DNA from: Solirubrobacterales bacterium 70-9
GTDB lineage: Bacteria > Actinomycetota > Thermoleophilia > Solirubrobacterales > 70-9
Assembly (NCBI GenBank): GCA_001898095.1
Contig: MKSH01000035.1
Location: 44,937 to 58,274, forward strand
Direction of reading: 5' to 3'
Length of the DNA stretch: 13,338 bases
The translations under genes were made by a program, and so were the position numbers. Below the pieces are notes generated by a model, which did no database searches, was not told the origin of the DNA, and was given only the letters and a program-made list of their open reading frames with translations. Shown here piece by piece: positions 1 to 6,462 of this stretch (within the stretch, counting starts at the first letter, position 1; each line of letters starts with the position of its first letter).

Positions 1-587
1 TGGCGCGGCCTGCGACCGCGGTCACGGTGAGCGCGGTGACGCTCTCCTGGATGCCGCGTGACTCCTGGGTCCGCTACGTCTCCTCCGGCACCGCGGCCAA
101 CGACGGCGTCGTCGCCGGGGCCGGTGCGACCGGCGTCGCCTCGATGACCTCGCCCTGCCCCGACCGTCCGGCCGAAGCGGGCATCGCGCTCAACTACACG
201 ATCAATTTCGGTGCCAAGGAAAGCTGGTACGACCCGCTCAGCGGCGAGGCCGGCATCTACGGCAGCGGCAACGTCGCCTTCCGCTACACCGCCCACACGA
301 TCAACCTGACCGCCGCCGAACCGGAGATCGAGATCAACGGCTCCTCCTCGCGGGCGATCTTCCGCTTCAACGGCAGCGGCGGGACGCCTTACCCGAACCA
401 GCGGGTGGCGCTGGAGACGCTGGAAACGGCGGGGCGGCCGACCGTCTCGAACGAAGGCAAGACGCTCACCTACAACCTGATGCGCGGGCGCCTCACCAGC
501 GACGGCGAAAAGGTCTTCGCCGGCTTCTACACGGCGCCCAGCGACAATGAATTCGGGTGCGTCTCGGCATCCTTCACGCTGCCATGA
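1..587 (+). CDS. HtaA-like haem-binding domain protein (5' end outside window)
   Basis: The frame is open from the left edge, so the gene is cut off; the first complete codon is at 3 and the interrupted codon before it reads ?TG. The visible part looks like a single HtaA domain, the surface haem-binding module known from corynebacterial haem uptake. Numbering from the GTG at 27, it begins LSWMPRDSWVRYV (6-18), has GSGNVAFRYTAHTI (80-92) and ends with FAGFY (164-168). Tyr17, His90 and Tyr168 sit where HtaA domains carry their conserved Tyr/His/Tyr haem-associated residues. Cys44 and Cys178 could form a disulphide. No sortase motif or C-terminal membrane segment follows, so any signal peptide or anchor must lie upstream, unseen. 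The stop overlaps the next start as ATGA, which implies co-translation with the DUF2470 gene. The family call rests on pattern recognition. A generic beta-sandwich surface protein is the alternative. Confidence 0.68.
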   Translation, partial: ARPATAVTVSAVTLSWMPRDSWVRYVSSGTAANDGVVAGAGATGVASMTSPCPDRPAEAGIALNYTINFGAKESWYDPLSGEAGIYGSGNVAFRYTAHTINLTAAEPEIEINGSSSRAIFRFNGSGGTPYPNQRVALETLETAGRPTVSNEGKTLTYNLMRGRLTSDGEKVFAGFYTAPSDNEFGCVSASFTLP

Positions 588-925
588 ACCACGAGGAGAC
601 GGAAAAGGAGATGCGCGAGCATCCCCACGCGCCCGCCAACCCCGACGACCCGGTCAGCCACGGGGCCGCCCGGGCGATCGCCCACCTGAACGCCGACCAC
701 GAGGACTCGCTGCTCGACATGGCCCGTGCCCTGGCCGGCTGCGACGAGGCGACTGCGGCCCGCTGCCTCGACGCCGACCGCGTCGGCCTCACCCTCCTTG
801 CCGCCACCCCGAAGGGCGAGCTCACCCTCCGCGTCCCCTACGACGAGCCGATCGACGACGCCGAAGGCCTGCGCAAGGCAACCGTGGTCCTGGCCCGCCG
901 CGCCCGCGGGATCCTCACCGAGTAG
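584..925 (+). CDS. Stand-alone DUF2470 domain protein (haem-utilisation associated)
   Basis: A 113-aa soluble protein that is almost entirely one DUF2470 domain. Visible hallmarks are the HLNADHEDSL block (residues 35-44 from the ATG at 584), DADRVGLTLLA in the middle, and LRVPYDEPIDDAEGLRKA leading into an Arg-rich final helix. In established families this domain sits at the C-terminus of HugZ/HutZ-type haem-utilisation proteins behind a split-barrel domain. Here the barrel is absent, so the protein is unlikely to be a haem oxygenase by itself. The start at 584 overlaps the upstream stop as ATGA and has no clear Shine-Dalgarno, consistent with translational coupling. An in-frame ATG at 611 lies 12 nt after GAGGAG and is an alternative start that removes nine residues. 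Pairing with an HtaA-like gene supports a role in haem binding or trafficking, which is inferred. Confidence 0.78.
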   Translation: MNHEETEKEMREHPHAPANPDDPVSHGAARAIAHLNADHEDSLLDMARALAGCDEATAARCLDADRVGLTLLAATPKGELTLRVPYDEPIDDAEGLRKATVVLARRARGILTE

Positions 926-956
926 CAGACGTCCGCTCCCCTCGGACCTGACCCAC

Positions 957-1025
957 CGCTCAAAATTCTGTGTGTTTAGTTTTGGTTCCACAGCAACTGA
1001 AACTCGACACACACATTCTTGAGCG
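957..1025. repeat. A+T-rich 69-nt imperfect palindrome
   Basis: Two 33-nt arms (957-989 and 993-1025) are complementary around a 3-nt centre. By hand I count 25 Watson-Crick pairs, 3 G-T wobbles and 5 mismatches; the outer seven pairs (CGCTCAA/TTGAGCG) and an inner TGTGTGT/ACACACA block are perfect. Of the 60 bases 961-1020 only 23 are G or C, in a window near 70% G+C. No T-run follows on either strand, so it is not a textbook intrinsic terminator. It sits between the DUF2470 stop and the helicase leader. It could be a small non-autonomous mobile element remnant, a REP-type palindrome, or a structured boundary element. Confidence 0.6.
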
Positions 1026-1134
1026 ATCGGATGCGCGCTGGAATGGGGTCGGGGAGGGAAGTTCGGTACCGTGGAGAAGTCGGGTTGGCCCCACGGCCGC
1101 CCGAGAGAACCCGTTTCCTCCACGTGCACAGGCA

Positions 1135-1162
1135 CTTCCGGGGCTGCTGGATCTCCCCGAAG
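1135..1162 (+). promoter_or_regulatory. Hairpin in helicase leader, just upstream of the Shine-Dalgarno
   Basis: CTTC-C-GGGG (1135-1143) can pair with CCCC-GAAG (1155-1162), giving eight base pairs with one bulged C and an 11-nt loop. It ends 11 nt before the AAGGAG at 1174, so it could affect ribosome access. An alternative pairing of ACTTC (1134-1138) with GAAGT (1162-1166) is also possible. Short G/C hairpins arise easily by chance at this base composition, so a regulatory role is only a suggestion. Confidence 0.3.
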
Positions 1163-1173
1163 AAGTCCAATTC

Positions 1174-1179
1174 AAGGAG
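1174..1179 (+). promoter_or_regulatory. Shine-Dalgarno AAGGAG placing the helicase start at ATA 1187
   Basis: AAGGAG is a near-perfect anti-16S match with 7 nt to the ATA at 1187-1189. No ATG, GTG or TTG in any frame lies at a suitable distance, and the next in-frame GTG codons (1223, 1226) have no comparable site. This decides the start of the DEAD-box helicase. Confidence 0.6.
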
Positions 1180-1186
1180 CACTGAC

Positions 1187-2509
1187 ATAGCTACGTTCGC
1201 CGACCTCGGCACCTCCAGGTCGGTGGTGGACGCGCTGCGCGCGCGGTCGATCACCGAGCCGTTCCCCGTACAAGAGATGGTCATCAGCGATGCGCTCGAT
1301 GGCCACGATCTGCTCGTCCAGTCGCCGACCGGCTCGGGCAAGACGCTCGCCTTCGGCGTGCCGCTCGTCGATGTCCTCGAGCCCGGCGCCTGGGGCCCGC
1401 AGGCGCTGATCCTGGCGCCGACGCGCGAGCTCGCCTCGCAGATCGTCGACGAGCTCGAAGTCCTCGCCAAGGCACAGGGGCTGCGCGTCGCCGCGGTCTA
1501 CGGCGGCGTCGGCTTCGGTCCTCAGATCGCCGCCGCGAAGAAGGCGGACATCCTCGTCGCCACCCCCGGCCGACTCGAGGACCTGATCGCCCGCGGCGCC
1601 GTCGCCCTCGACCAGGTCCAGGTGCTCGTCCTCGACGAGGCCGACCGGATGCTCGACATGGGCTTCCGCCCCGCCGTCGACCGGATCGTCGGGCTGACCC
1701 CGGACGATCGCCAGACCCTCTTTTTCTCCGCCACGCTCGAGGGCGCGGTCGGCAAGGTCGCCCGCGACTACACCCACAAGGCGCGGTCCCACACCCACAC
1801 CCCGCCGGAGACCGCCGCCGCCGACATCGAGCACAAGTTCCTCCACGTCGAGTCGCAGGGCGCCAAGCTCGACCAGCTGGTCGCCTCGCTGGCGGCGGAG
1901 GAGCCGGGCCGCTCGCTCGTCTTCGTCCGCACCAAGCGCGGCGCCGACCGGCTGGTGAAGCGGCTGCGCGGCAAAGACGTCGAGGCGGTCGCCATGCACG
2001 GCGACAAAAGCCAGCGCCAGCGTGAAAACGCGCTCGCCCGCTTCGAGCGCGGCGAGGTGATGACGCTGGTCGCGACCGACGTCGCCGCCCGCGGGATCGA
2101 CGTCCCCGACGTGGTCCGGGTGTTCAACTACGACGCCCCCGAGGACCGCGCCGCCTACGTCCACCGGATCGGCCGCACCGGCCGCGCCGGGCGGACCGGC
2201 ACCGGGATCAGCTTCGTCCTCGCCGACGAGGTGAAGGAGATGCGGCAGATCGCGAAGGCCCTGGGCCTCGAGTTCGCACCGCAGACCGGGACCGCGACGG
2301 CCAAGCCGCGAACCGAGGGGCCGAAGCCGCAGAAGCCGGCGCTGAAGCCGGGCAACGCGGAGTCGAGCCGCCCGCGCAAGGGCCACGGCAAACCGCGCCA
2401 CTCCGGCGAGAAGCGCCACGCCCCGGCGAAAGAGGCCCGCGTCACCGACGGCCCGCGCCGCAAACGGCGTCGGCGTCGCAGGCGCAACCCCGCGGCGACC
2501 GCCGGCTAG
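1187..2509 (+). CDS. DEAD-box ATP-dependent RNA helicase (RhlE-like), probable ATA start
   Basis: A cytoplasmic RNA-remodelling ATPase of about 440 aa with both RecA-like domains complete. Counting ATA as residue 1: the Q motif has the upstream aromatic F4 and PFPVQ (25-29), motif I is TGSGKT (48-53), Ia PTRELA (78-83), Ib TPGR (126-129), II DEAD (150-153), III SAT (181-183), V ATDVAARGID (296-305) and VI HRIGRTGR (326-333). A Lys/Arg-rich, low-complexity tail from about 364 ends in a run of eight arginines and probably binds RNA, as in RhlE/CsdA-type enzymes. The frame stays open upstream to a TTG at 1019, but those 56 codons use A/T-ending and rare Arg codons and read unlike protein, so I treat them as leader. 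Starting at the first GTG downstream would delete F4 of the Q motif. The gene is probably monocistronic, ending at a hairpin. Substrate and RhlE subtype cannot be read from sequence alone. Confidence 0.92.
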   Translation: MATFADLGTSRSVVDALRARSITEPFPVQEMVISDALDGHDLLVQSPTGSGKTLAFGVPLVDVLEPGAWGPQALILAPTRELASQIVDELEVLAKAQGLRVAAVYGGVGFGPQIAAAKKADILVATPGRLEDLIARGAVALDQVQVLVLDEADRMLDMGFRPAVDRIVGLTPDDRQTLFFSATLEGAVGKVARDYTHKARSHTHTPPETAAADIEHKFLHVESQGAKLDQLVASLAAEEPGRSLVFVRTKRGADRLVKRLRGKDVEAVAMHGDKSQRQRENALARFERGEVMTLVATDVAARGIDVPDVVRVFNYDAPEDRAAYVHRIGRTGRAGRTGTGISFVLADEVKEMRQIAKALGLEFAPQTGTATAKPRTEGPKPQKPALKPGNAESSRPRKGHGKPRHSGEKRHAPAKEARVTDGPRRKRRRRRRRNPAATAG

Positions 2510-2519
2510 CAACCCCATC

Positions 2520-2564
2520 TGCGTTCGCAGTTTGCCGTGCTATGTACGGCAAACTGCGAACGCA
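2520..2564. terminator. Perfect 19-bp hairpin between convergent genes
   Basis: TGCGTTCGCAGTTTGCCGT (2520-2538) is exactly repeated in inverse at 2546-2564 around a 7-nt loop. It begins 11 nt after the helicase stop and ends immediately before the stop codon of the minus-strand SRPBCC gene, so a bidirectional terminator is the natural reading. Neither side has a T-tract, which is common for actinobacterial terminators but leaves room for another role, such as a dispersed palindromic repeat. Each arm also contains a short inner hairpin (CTGCG-TT-CGCAG on the left). Confidence 0.65.
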
Positions 2565-3128
2565 TTACACGGCCGGGTCGAGGCCGTAGTGCCGGGCGGT
2601 GTCGGTGAAGAGGGTCTTCAGGATCGTCCGGTTCACCGCCCCGCCGGGGCGGCCGATCGCGCTCGGTCGGGCGGCGATCGTCCAGGTGAAGCGGCAGGCG
2701 GCCTCGCCGCGCGGCTCGACCGCGTAGTCCTCGGCGAGGCTGGTGACGATCGGGGCCGTCGTCTCGGTCACGTAGAAGCAGTGGCGGCGGCCCTCCTCCC
2801 AGAGGAAGTAGTGCTCGCGCAGTTTGTTGGCGCCGCCGAGGGCGCTCACCTCGCGGGTGGTGCCGACGCCGAACGGGCGCGGCGAGGTCCAGGTGACCCG
2901 GTTGAGGATCCGACACCAGTGGAGGGCGGAGTCGCTGGTCAGCTCCCCCCAGACCTCGGCCGCCGGGCGCGGGATCTCGAAGCCGGCGCGCAGGCGCAGC
3001 GGCGCTTCGGCGAAGAAGGTCTCGTCGACCGGTTGGCATTTGAACCAGGGCCCGATCGCGCGAGAATATCCGCGCAGGGGGCAACCGAGGGCACTTTTCT
3101 TCCGTATCCACCGCCATGGCAACCCCAC
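2565..3128 (-). CDS. SRPBCC (START/Bet v1-like) superfamily protein
   Basis: A soluble protein of up to 187 aa with the SRPBCC pattern: a first beta-strand and helix region (PLRLRAGFEIPRPAAEVW, about residues 43-60), a strand series around NRVTWTSPRPFGVGTTREV, then FYVTETTAP and FTWTIAARP, and a long C-terminal helix ending near RHYGLDP. This superfamily forms a hydrophobic ligand pocket and includes polyketide cyclase-like and lipid-binding proteins; no catalytic set is diagnostic, so the ligand is unknown. The start is doubtful. The GTG at 3128 gives a head-to-head overlap of 13 nt with the plus-strand gene at 3116, and the first 24 or so codons use A/T-ending third bases unlike the rest. 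Convincing coding begins near 3056 (GPWFKCQPVDE), where no ATG, GTG or TTG is available. It converges on the helicase and shares the hairpin at 2520. Confidence 0.7.
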   Translation of the reverse strand: MGLPWRWIRKKSALGCPLRGYSRAIGPWFKCQPVDETFFAEAPLRLRAGFEIPRPAAEVWGELTSDSALHWCRILNRVTWTSPRPFGVGTTREVSALGGANKLREHYFLWEEGRRHCFYVTETTAPIVTSLAEDYAVEPRGEAACRFTWTIAARPSAIGRPGGAVNRTILKTLFTDTARHYGLDPAV

Positions 3129-3568
3129 CGACCGATCCCCAGGCTCACCGGCGCCGGCAGCGGCGACGGGCGCTGATCGGCTGGATCGGCGGCTTCCTCG
3201 GGCTCGCCGCCTTCGTCGCCCTGGTCATCGTCGGCGCCTCCGACGAGCACCACCGGCGCATCGTCAAAGTGCCGTACGGCGACGTGATGACCTCGCACGA
3301 CTTCGAGGAAGTCCACCTCGGCGAAGAAGACGTGGTGGTGCTGGAACGGCTCGCCGAGACCGGCCGGCCGGGAGAACTGACCAAGGAATACGTCCTCGTC
3401 CTCTTCCCGCCGGTCCCCGAAGGCGCCTACTGCGTCTACTGGGAGTTCTCCGACGAACAGCAGATCTTCGCCCGCCTCTGCTTCGACAAGGAAGATGGGG
3501 AAATGGTCGAAAAGCGCAAGCACAACGTGCTCCACCCGCCGGTCAGCGGGCAGAACACGGTGGTCTAG
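3116..3568 (+). CDS. Small single-pass membrane protein, function unknown
   Basis: A 150-aa protein with an Arg-rich N-terminus (residues 12-18), one transmembrane helix at about 19-41, and an extracytoplasmic domain. I do not recognise a named family. The domain pattern, DFEEVHLGEEDVVVLERL followed by two-strand stretches CVYWEF and FARLCFD and ending GEMVEKR, resembles in outline the small alpha/beta modules of the BamE/SmpA-OmlA and BLIP-like type (start helix with an LG motif, then antiparallel strands). That is a fold-level guess only. Cys residues in CVYWEF and RLCFD could pair. The start ATG at 3116 has no Shine-Dalgarno; no other plausible start precedes the membrane helix. It diverges from the SRPBCC gene and converges tightly, with a 16-nt gap, on the S53 peptidase gene. 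Confidence 0.72.
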   Translation: MATPPTDPQAHRRRQRRRALIGWIGGFLGLAAFVALVIVGASDEHHRRIVKVPYGDVMTSHDFEEVHLGEEDVVVLERLAETGRPGELTKEYVLVLFPPVPEGAYCVYWEFSDEQQIFARLCFDKEDGEMVEKRKHNVLHPPVSGQNTVV

Positions 3569-3569
3569 G

Positions 3570-3585
3570 GCCGCTTCCTCGCGGC
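3570..3585. terminator. Short hairpin between convergent genes
   Basis: GCCGC (3570-3574) and GCGGC (3581-3585) form a five-pair G/C stem with a six-base loop in the 16-nt gap between the two convergent stop codons. A pyrimidine-rich stretch (TACTTCTTCT) follows on the plus strand. It is weak, and a chance hairpin is possible, but its position fits a shared terminator. Confidence 0.35.
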
Positions 3586-5468
3586 TACTTCTTCTGCGTC
3601 TGCTTCGGGGCCGGAGCCGGGCGCGAGGCGAACCGCTCGGCGGCTACCTGGGCCAGGCCGGGGATCTTCAGTGAGCCCCAGCCGCTGGCGACGTCATAGC
3701 CGACGCCCGCCGAGAAGTACCCGAGCGGCGCCCCGCCGCCCGCGTCCACCGGGGTCATCGTGCCGAGGTCGTTGTTACCTCGGGTGACGTCGAGGAGGAC
3801 GTTCCGTGCGGCGGCGACACCCGACTTGGCTTCCCGGCCCACTTCGTAGACCAGCGGGTTCAGGAACCCGAGTGGCGGCGCTCCGCGCTTGGCCAGGTAG
3901 CCGTCGGCGAGGAGCACTCCGCCCGCGTAGAGCGGCGTCGCGGCGCTGGTGCCGCCGACGGTCTGCCAGCCGCCTTCCGGCTGTTCGGCGGATTTGCAGA
4001 TCTCCGCGGTGCAGTAGATCGCGTAGCCGGGGAGCAGGTCGGCGAGGCCCGCGACGTCGGGGACGATCCGGCCGTCGCCGTATTTGGAGACGAGGCCACG
4101 CTGCCACCAGGGGCGCGGCGTGGTGAGGATGCTGAGGGCACCGCCACCGGCGCCGAAGGCGATCGGCGAGTCGTTCCAGACCATCTCCTGCTTGATCTGG
4201 TTGGCCTTGGTGAGTTCGACGTTGGTGCCGCCGACGGCGGTCACGTACGGGGAGGAGGCCGGCTCGCTGGCACTCACCAGCGGCAGCGCGTTCGCCCCTT
4301 TTTCGTTTTCGATTTTGCAGCCGCTCGAGCCGACGTCGCCGGCGGCGACGAGGACCGAGATGCCGGAGGCGTCGGCGACCGCGAACACTTCGTTCAGCGT
4401 GTCGCGAAAGGCGATCTGGCCGCCCAGCTCGGCCTCGCACTGACCGAGCGAGATCGAGATCGCGTCCGGGTGATGGCCCTTCGTGCCGAGCGCGGCCGCC
4501 ACCGTGTCGAGGAGCTTGGACTCGGAGGAGCCGCCCTCGTAGACGTAGATGTGTTCGGCCTTCGGCACGGTTGCGGTCAGCACCTCGAGGTCGAGCGTCG
4601 TCTCGTCTCCCGGGGCCAGCGGTTTGGGGATGCCGACGGGACGCACGCGAAGGTTCGGGGCGGGCAACCCGAAGCACTTGGCGAACGTTTCGATGTCGGA
4701 GCGGCGGAAGCCGTCGGTCTCGATCACCGCGATGTCTTTGCCCTGGCCCTTGAAGCCCTGCTTGTGCAGGGTCGCGTGGCCGAAGGCGGTGAGGTACTGG
4801 TTCGGCGTGTAGCCGTTCAACTTGTCCTGGTAGGCGCCGGTCTGCCGGCCGGCGGCGCAGCCTTCGGTGGTGCCGCTGTTGAGGACGATCGAGGTGCCTT
4901 TCAGCCCCGGCTCCTGGCCGAGGTGTTGGCCCGCGACGGTCTGGGCAGTGCCCTCGAAGACGCCTTCTTCGGTCCCGATCAGGCCGATCGCGGAGACCTT
5001 GCCGCGCAGCGGGGCGGGGACTCGGCGGGCGTCTGAAAGCGAGCCACTCGACGAAGCCGTGGCTCCGGTCGCGGGGAGTGCCCGGCGCGCCACGGAGGTG
5101 GGGATGTGCGCGGTGACGTAGGTGCCGGTGGCGCCGAGTCGGCCGGTCGCGCCGTGCTCGTGCAGCCACAGCATCGTCGCCTTGGTGTCGGCGGGCGAGG
5201 CGCCGAACCTGCGGACGACCTGCTCGACCGTGAGGTATTCGCGGTACTGGGGCGACTGGGGGTCGGAGACGGCGCGTACGAGCTTGGCCAGGCCCCGCGG
5301 GTGCTTCAGCTGCAGGAGGAAGGTCAGCTCGCCGGGCTTCTGGTTCTGGGACTTGCCGGCGGCGGCGGTCGCGCTCAGGCCCAGGGAAGCGAGGGCGAGG
5401 ACGGCGAGCGCCAGGACGAGGCGGGGGAGATCGGACTTGCGTCGGCTCGAACGCGGGTGGTGGTGCAT
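3585..5468 (-). CDS. S53 family serine-carboxyl peptidase (sedolisin/kumamolisin-like), secreted proenzyme
   Basis: An extracellular endopeptidase precursor of 627 aa counted from the ATG at 5468. It has basic residues at 6-11, a hydrophobic signal core at about 17-33 and an Ala-rich cleavage region near 36-38. A pro-kumamolisin activation domain follows (about 46-160; note SPQYREYLTVEQVVRRFGAS). The catalytic domain runs from about 200 to the end. The acid-serine set is intact: E289 and D293 in ETTLD, oxyanion Asp378 in AAGDVGSSG, nucleophile Ser508 in GGTSAATP. A DVTRGNN stretch and GVGYDVASGWG near the C-terminus match the family's calcium-site region. Sedolisins usually act at acidic pH. 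The frame extends upstream to 5543, but the 5468 start is preferred because GAGGAG precedes it and the signal peptide follows directly. The gene is divergent from the transporter at 5561 and stands alone. Confidence 0.92.
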   Translation of the reverse strand: MHHHPRSSRRKSDLPRLVLALAVLALASLGLSATAAAGKSQNQKPGELTFLLQLKHPRGLAKLVRAVSDPQSPQYREYLTVEQVVRRFGASPADTKATMLWLHEHGATGRLGATGTYVTAHIPTSVARRALPATGATASSSGSLSDARRVPAPLRGKVSAIGLIGTEEGVFEGTAQTVAGQHLGQEPGLKGTSIVLNSGTTEGCAAGRQTGAYQDKLNGYTPNQYLTAFGHATLHKQGFKGQGKDIAVIETDGFRRSDIETFAKCFGLPAPNLRVRPVGIPKPLAPGDETTLDLEVLTATVPKAEHIYVYEGGSSESKLLDTVAAALGTKGHHPDAISISLGQCEAELGGQIAFRDTLNEVFAVADASGISVLVAAGDVGSSGCKIENEKGANALPLVSASEPASSPYVTAVGGTNVELTKANQIKQEMVWNDSPIAFGAGGGALSILTTPRPWWQRGLVSKYGDGRIVPDVAGLADLLPGYAIYCTAEICKSAEQPEGGWQTVGGTSAATPLYAGGVLLADGYLAKRGAPPLGFLNPLVYEVGREAKSGVAAARNVLLDVTRGNNDLGTMTPVDAGGGAPLGYFSAGVGYDVASGWGSLKIPGLAQVAAERFASRPAPAPKQTQKK

Positions 5469-5471
5469 CTG

Positions 5472-5477
5472 CTCCTC
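5472..5477 (-). promoter_or_regulatory. Shine-Dalgarno GAGGAG of the S53 peptidase
   Basis: On the minus strand GAGGAG lies three bases before the ATG at 5468. The spacing is short, but neither upstream in-frame candidate start (5504, 5543) has any purine-rich site, so this favours the 5468 start with the signal peptide at the N-terminus. Confidence 0.5.
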
Positions 5478-5546
5478 GGGTGACTGGGGGACGGAACCCC
5501 TCATATCGGCAGAATCGACCTCAAACCTGAGCCTCGGTCTCACGCT

Positions 5547-5552
5547 TACACT
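5547..5552 (+). promoter_or_regulatory. Candidate -10 box TACACT for the 5561 operon, possibly leaderless
   Basis: TACACT fits the TANNNT form of actinobacterial -10 elements and ends 8 nt before the ATG at 5561. Initiation at the usual distance would put the transcript start at or just before that ATG, and no Shine-Dalgarno is present, so a leaderless mRNA is plausible. No good -35 is visible, which keeps confidence low. Confidence 0.35.
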
Positions 5553-5560
5553 CGCGTTGG

Positions 5561-6442
5561 ATGGACATCGCCCTCGCCCTCGTCGCGGCGCTGCTGTTCG
5601 CGCTCGGCACCGTCCTTCAGCAGCGCGCCGGCCTCGAAGCCCCGGTCGAGGGGCCGAGCTCCGGCCTGCTCGTGCAGATGGCGAGACGGCCGGTCTGGCT
5701 GATCGGGATCCTCGCCGACGCCTTCGGCTTCGTCGCCCAGGCGGCGGCGCTCGGCTTCGGCCGGCTCGCCGTGGTCCAGCCGCTGCTCGTCTCCAGCGTC
5801 GTCTTCGCCCTGCCGCTCGGCGTGCGGTTGACCGGCCAGAAGGTGCGCCGGATCGACATCGGTGCCGCCTTCCTCGTCACCGCCGCGCTGGTCGCCTTCC
5901 TCACCTTCGCCAATCCCTCGGGCGGGCGCGCCGACGCGCCGCTCGGGGATTGGCTGATAACGATCGGCGCCTGCCTGGCGGTCTGCGCGCCGCTGGTGAT
6001 CGGCGGCCGGACCGGACCGGCGCCCCGCCGCGCGGCGATGCTGGGAATCGCCACCGGCGTCCTCTTCGCGCTCTCCGCGGCGCTCACGAAGGCCGTGGTC
6101 GACGAGCTCGACGACGGCATCTTCACGATCTTCACCACCTGGCACCTCTACGGGCTGGCGGTGATCGGCTACGCCTCGATGACCCTGAACCAGATGGCGC
6201 TGAACACCGGCGCGCTGGCGCCGGCGGTGGCGACCAGCATGGCCTTCGACCCGATCACCAGCGTCGTCCTCGGCGTGGTCCTGCTGGACGAGTCGCTGAA
6301 CGTCGGGGCGATCGACATCGTCGTCTCGATCTTGGCTCTGGCGGCGGCCGGAGCGGGGATGGCGGTGCTCGCGCGACAGCAGTCCGGGCTCACGTCGGGT
6401 CCCGGACCTGCCGAAAAGGAACCCGAGGTCTCGCCCGCCTGA
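5561..6442 (+). CDS. DMT-superfamily membrane transporter (EamA/NIPA-like)
   Basis: A 293-aa inner-membrane protein with about nine hydrophobic helices. The first is at the extreme N-terminus, with the motif ALGTVLQQRAGLEAP at its end. Helices near PVWLIGILADAFGFVAQAAA and VVQPLLVSSVVFALPLGV follow the drug/metabolite-transporter layout, and a second half beginning LGIATGVLFALSAALTKAVV looks like the internal repeat. The C-terminus is a short hydrophilic tail. NIPA-type members have been linked to magnesium and other EamA members to amino acids or metabolites; substrate cannot be assigned here. It is the first gene of a tight same-strand series, with 20 nt to the lysyl-tRNA synthetase fusion and no terminator between, so co-transcription is likely. 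The start has no Shine-Dalgarno and may be leaderless. Confidence 0.82.
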   Translation: MDIALALVAALLFALGTVLQQRAGLEAPVEGPSSGLLVQMARRPVWLIGILADAFGFVAQAAALGFGRLAVVQPLLVSSVVFALPLGVRLTGQKVRRIDIGAAFLVTAALVAFLTFANPSGGRADAPLGDWLITIGACLAVCAPLVIGGRTGPAPRRAAMLGIATGVLFALSAALTKAVVDELDDGIFTIFTTWHLYGLAVIGYASMTLNQMALNTGALAPAVATSMAFDPITSVVLGVVLLDESLNVGAIDIVVSILALAAAGAGMAVLARQQSGLTSGPGPAEKEPEVSPA

Positions 6443-6462
6443 GGCGGTGACCCTGCCCTTTT

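Noticed and set aside
1067..1072. TACCGT as a -10 box for the helicase.
   Set aside because: It matches TANNNT, but no -35-like hexamer stands 16-18 nt upstream, and such matches are common by chance.
1019..1186. A 56-residue N-terminal extension of the helicase from TTG 1019.
   Set aside because: It starts inside the palindrome, uses AGG, AGA, GGA and other disfavoured codons, has no Shine-Dalgarno, and adds no helicase feature.
1172..2518. A 448-codon open frame on the minus strand opposite the helicase.
   Set aside because: Same shadow effect; the sense strand carries all DEAD-box motifs and the antisense product is low-complexity.
3040..3069. TTGAAC and GAATAT with 18-nt spacing as a promoter for the 3116 gene.
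   Set aside because: The -10 matches consensus at only half its positions, and the region may be coding on the other strand.
3585..5543. S53 peptidase starting at 5543.
   Set aside because: The extra 25 residues precede a clean signal peptide, would bury it internally, and lack a ribosome-binding site; the ATG at 5468 has GAGGAG.
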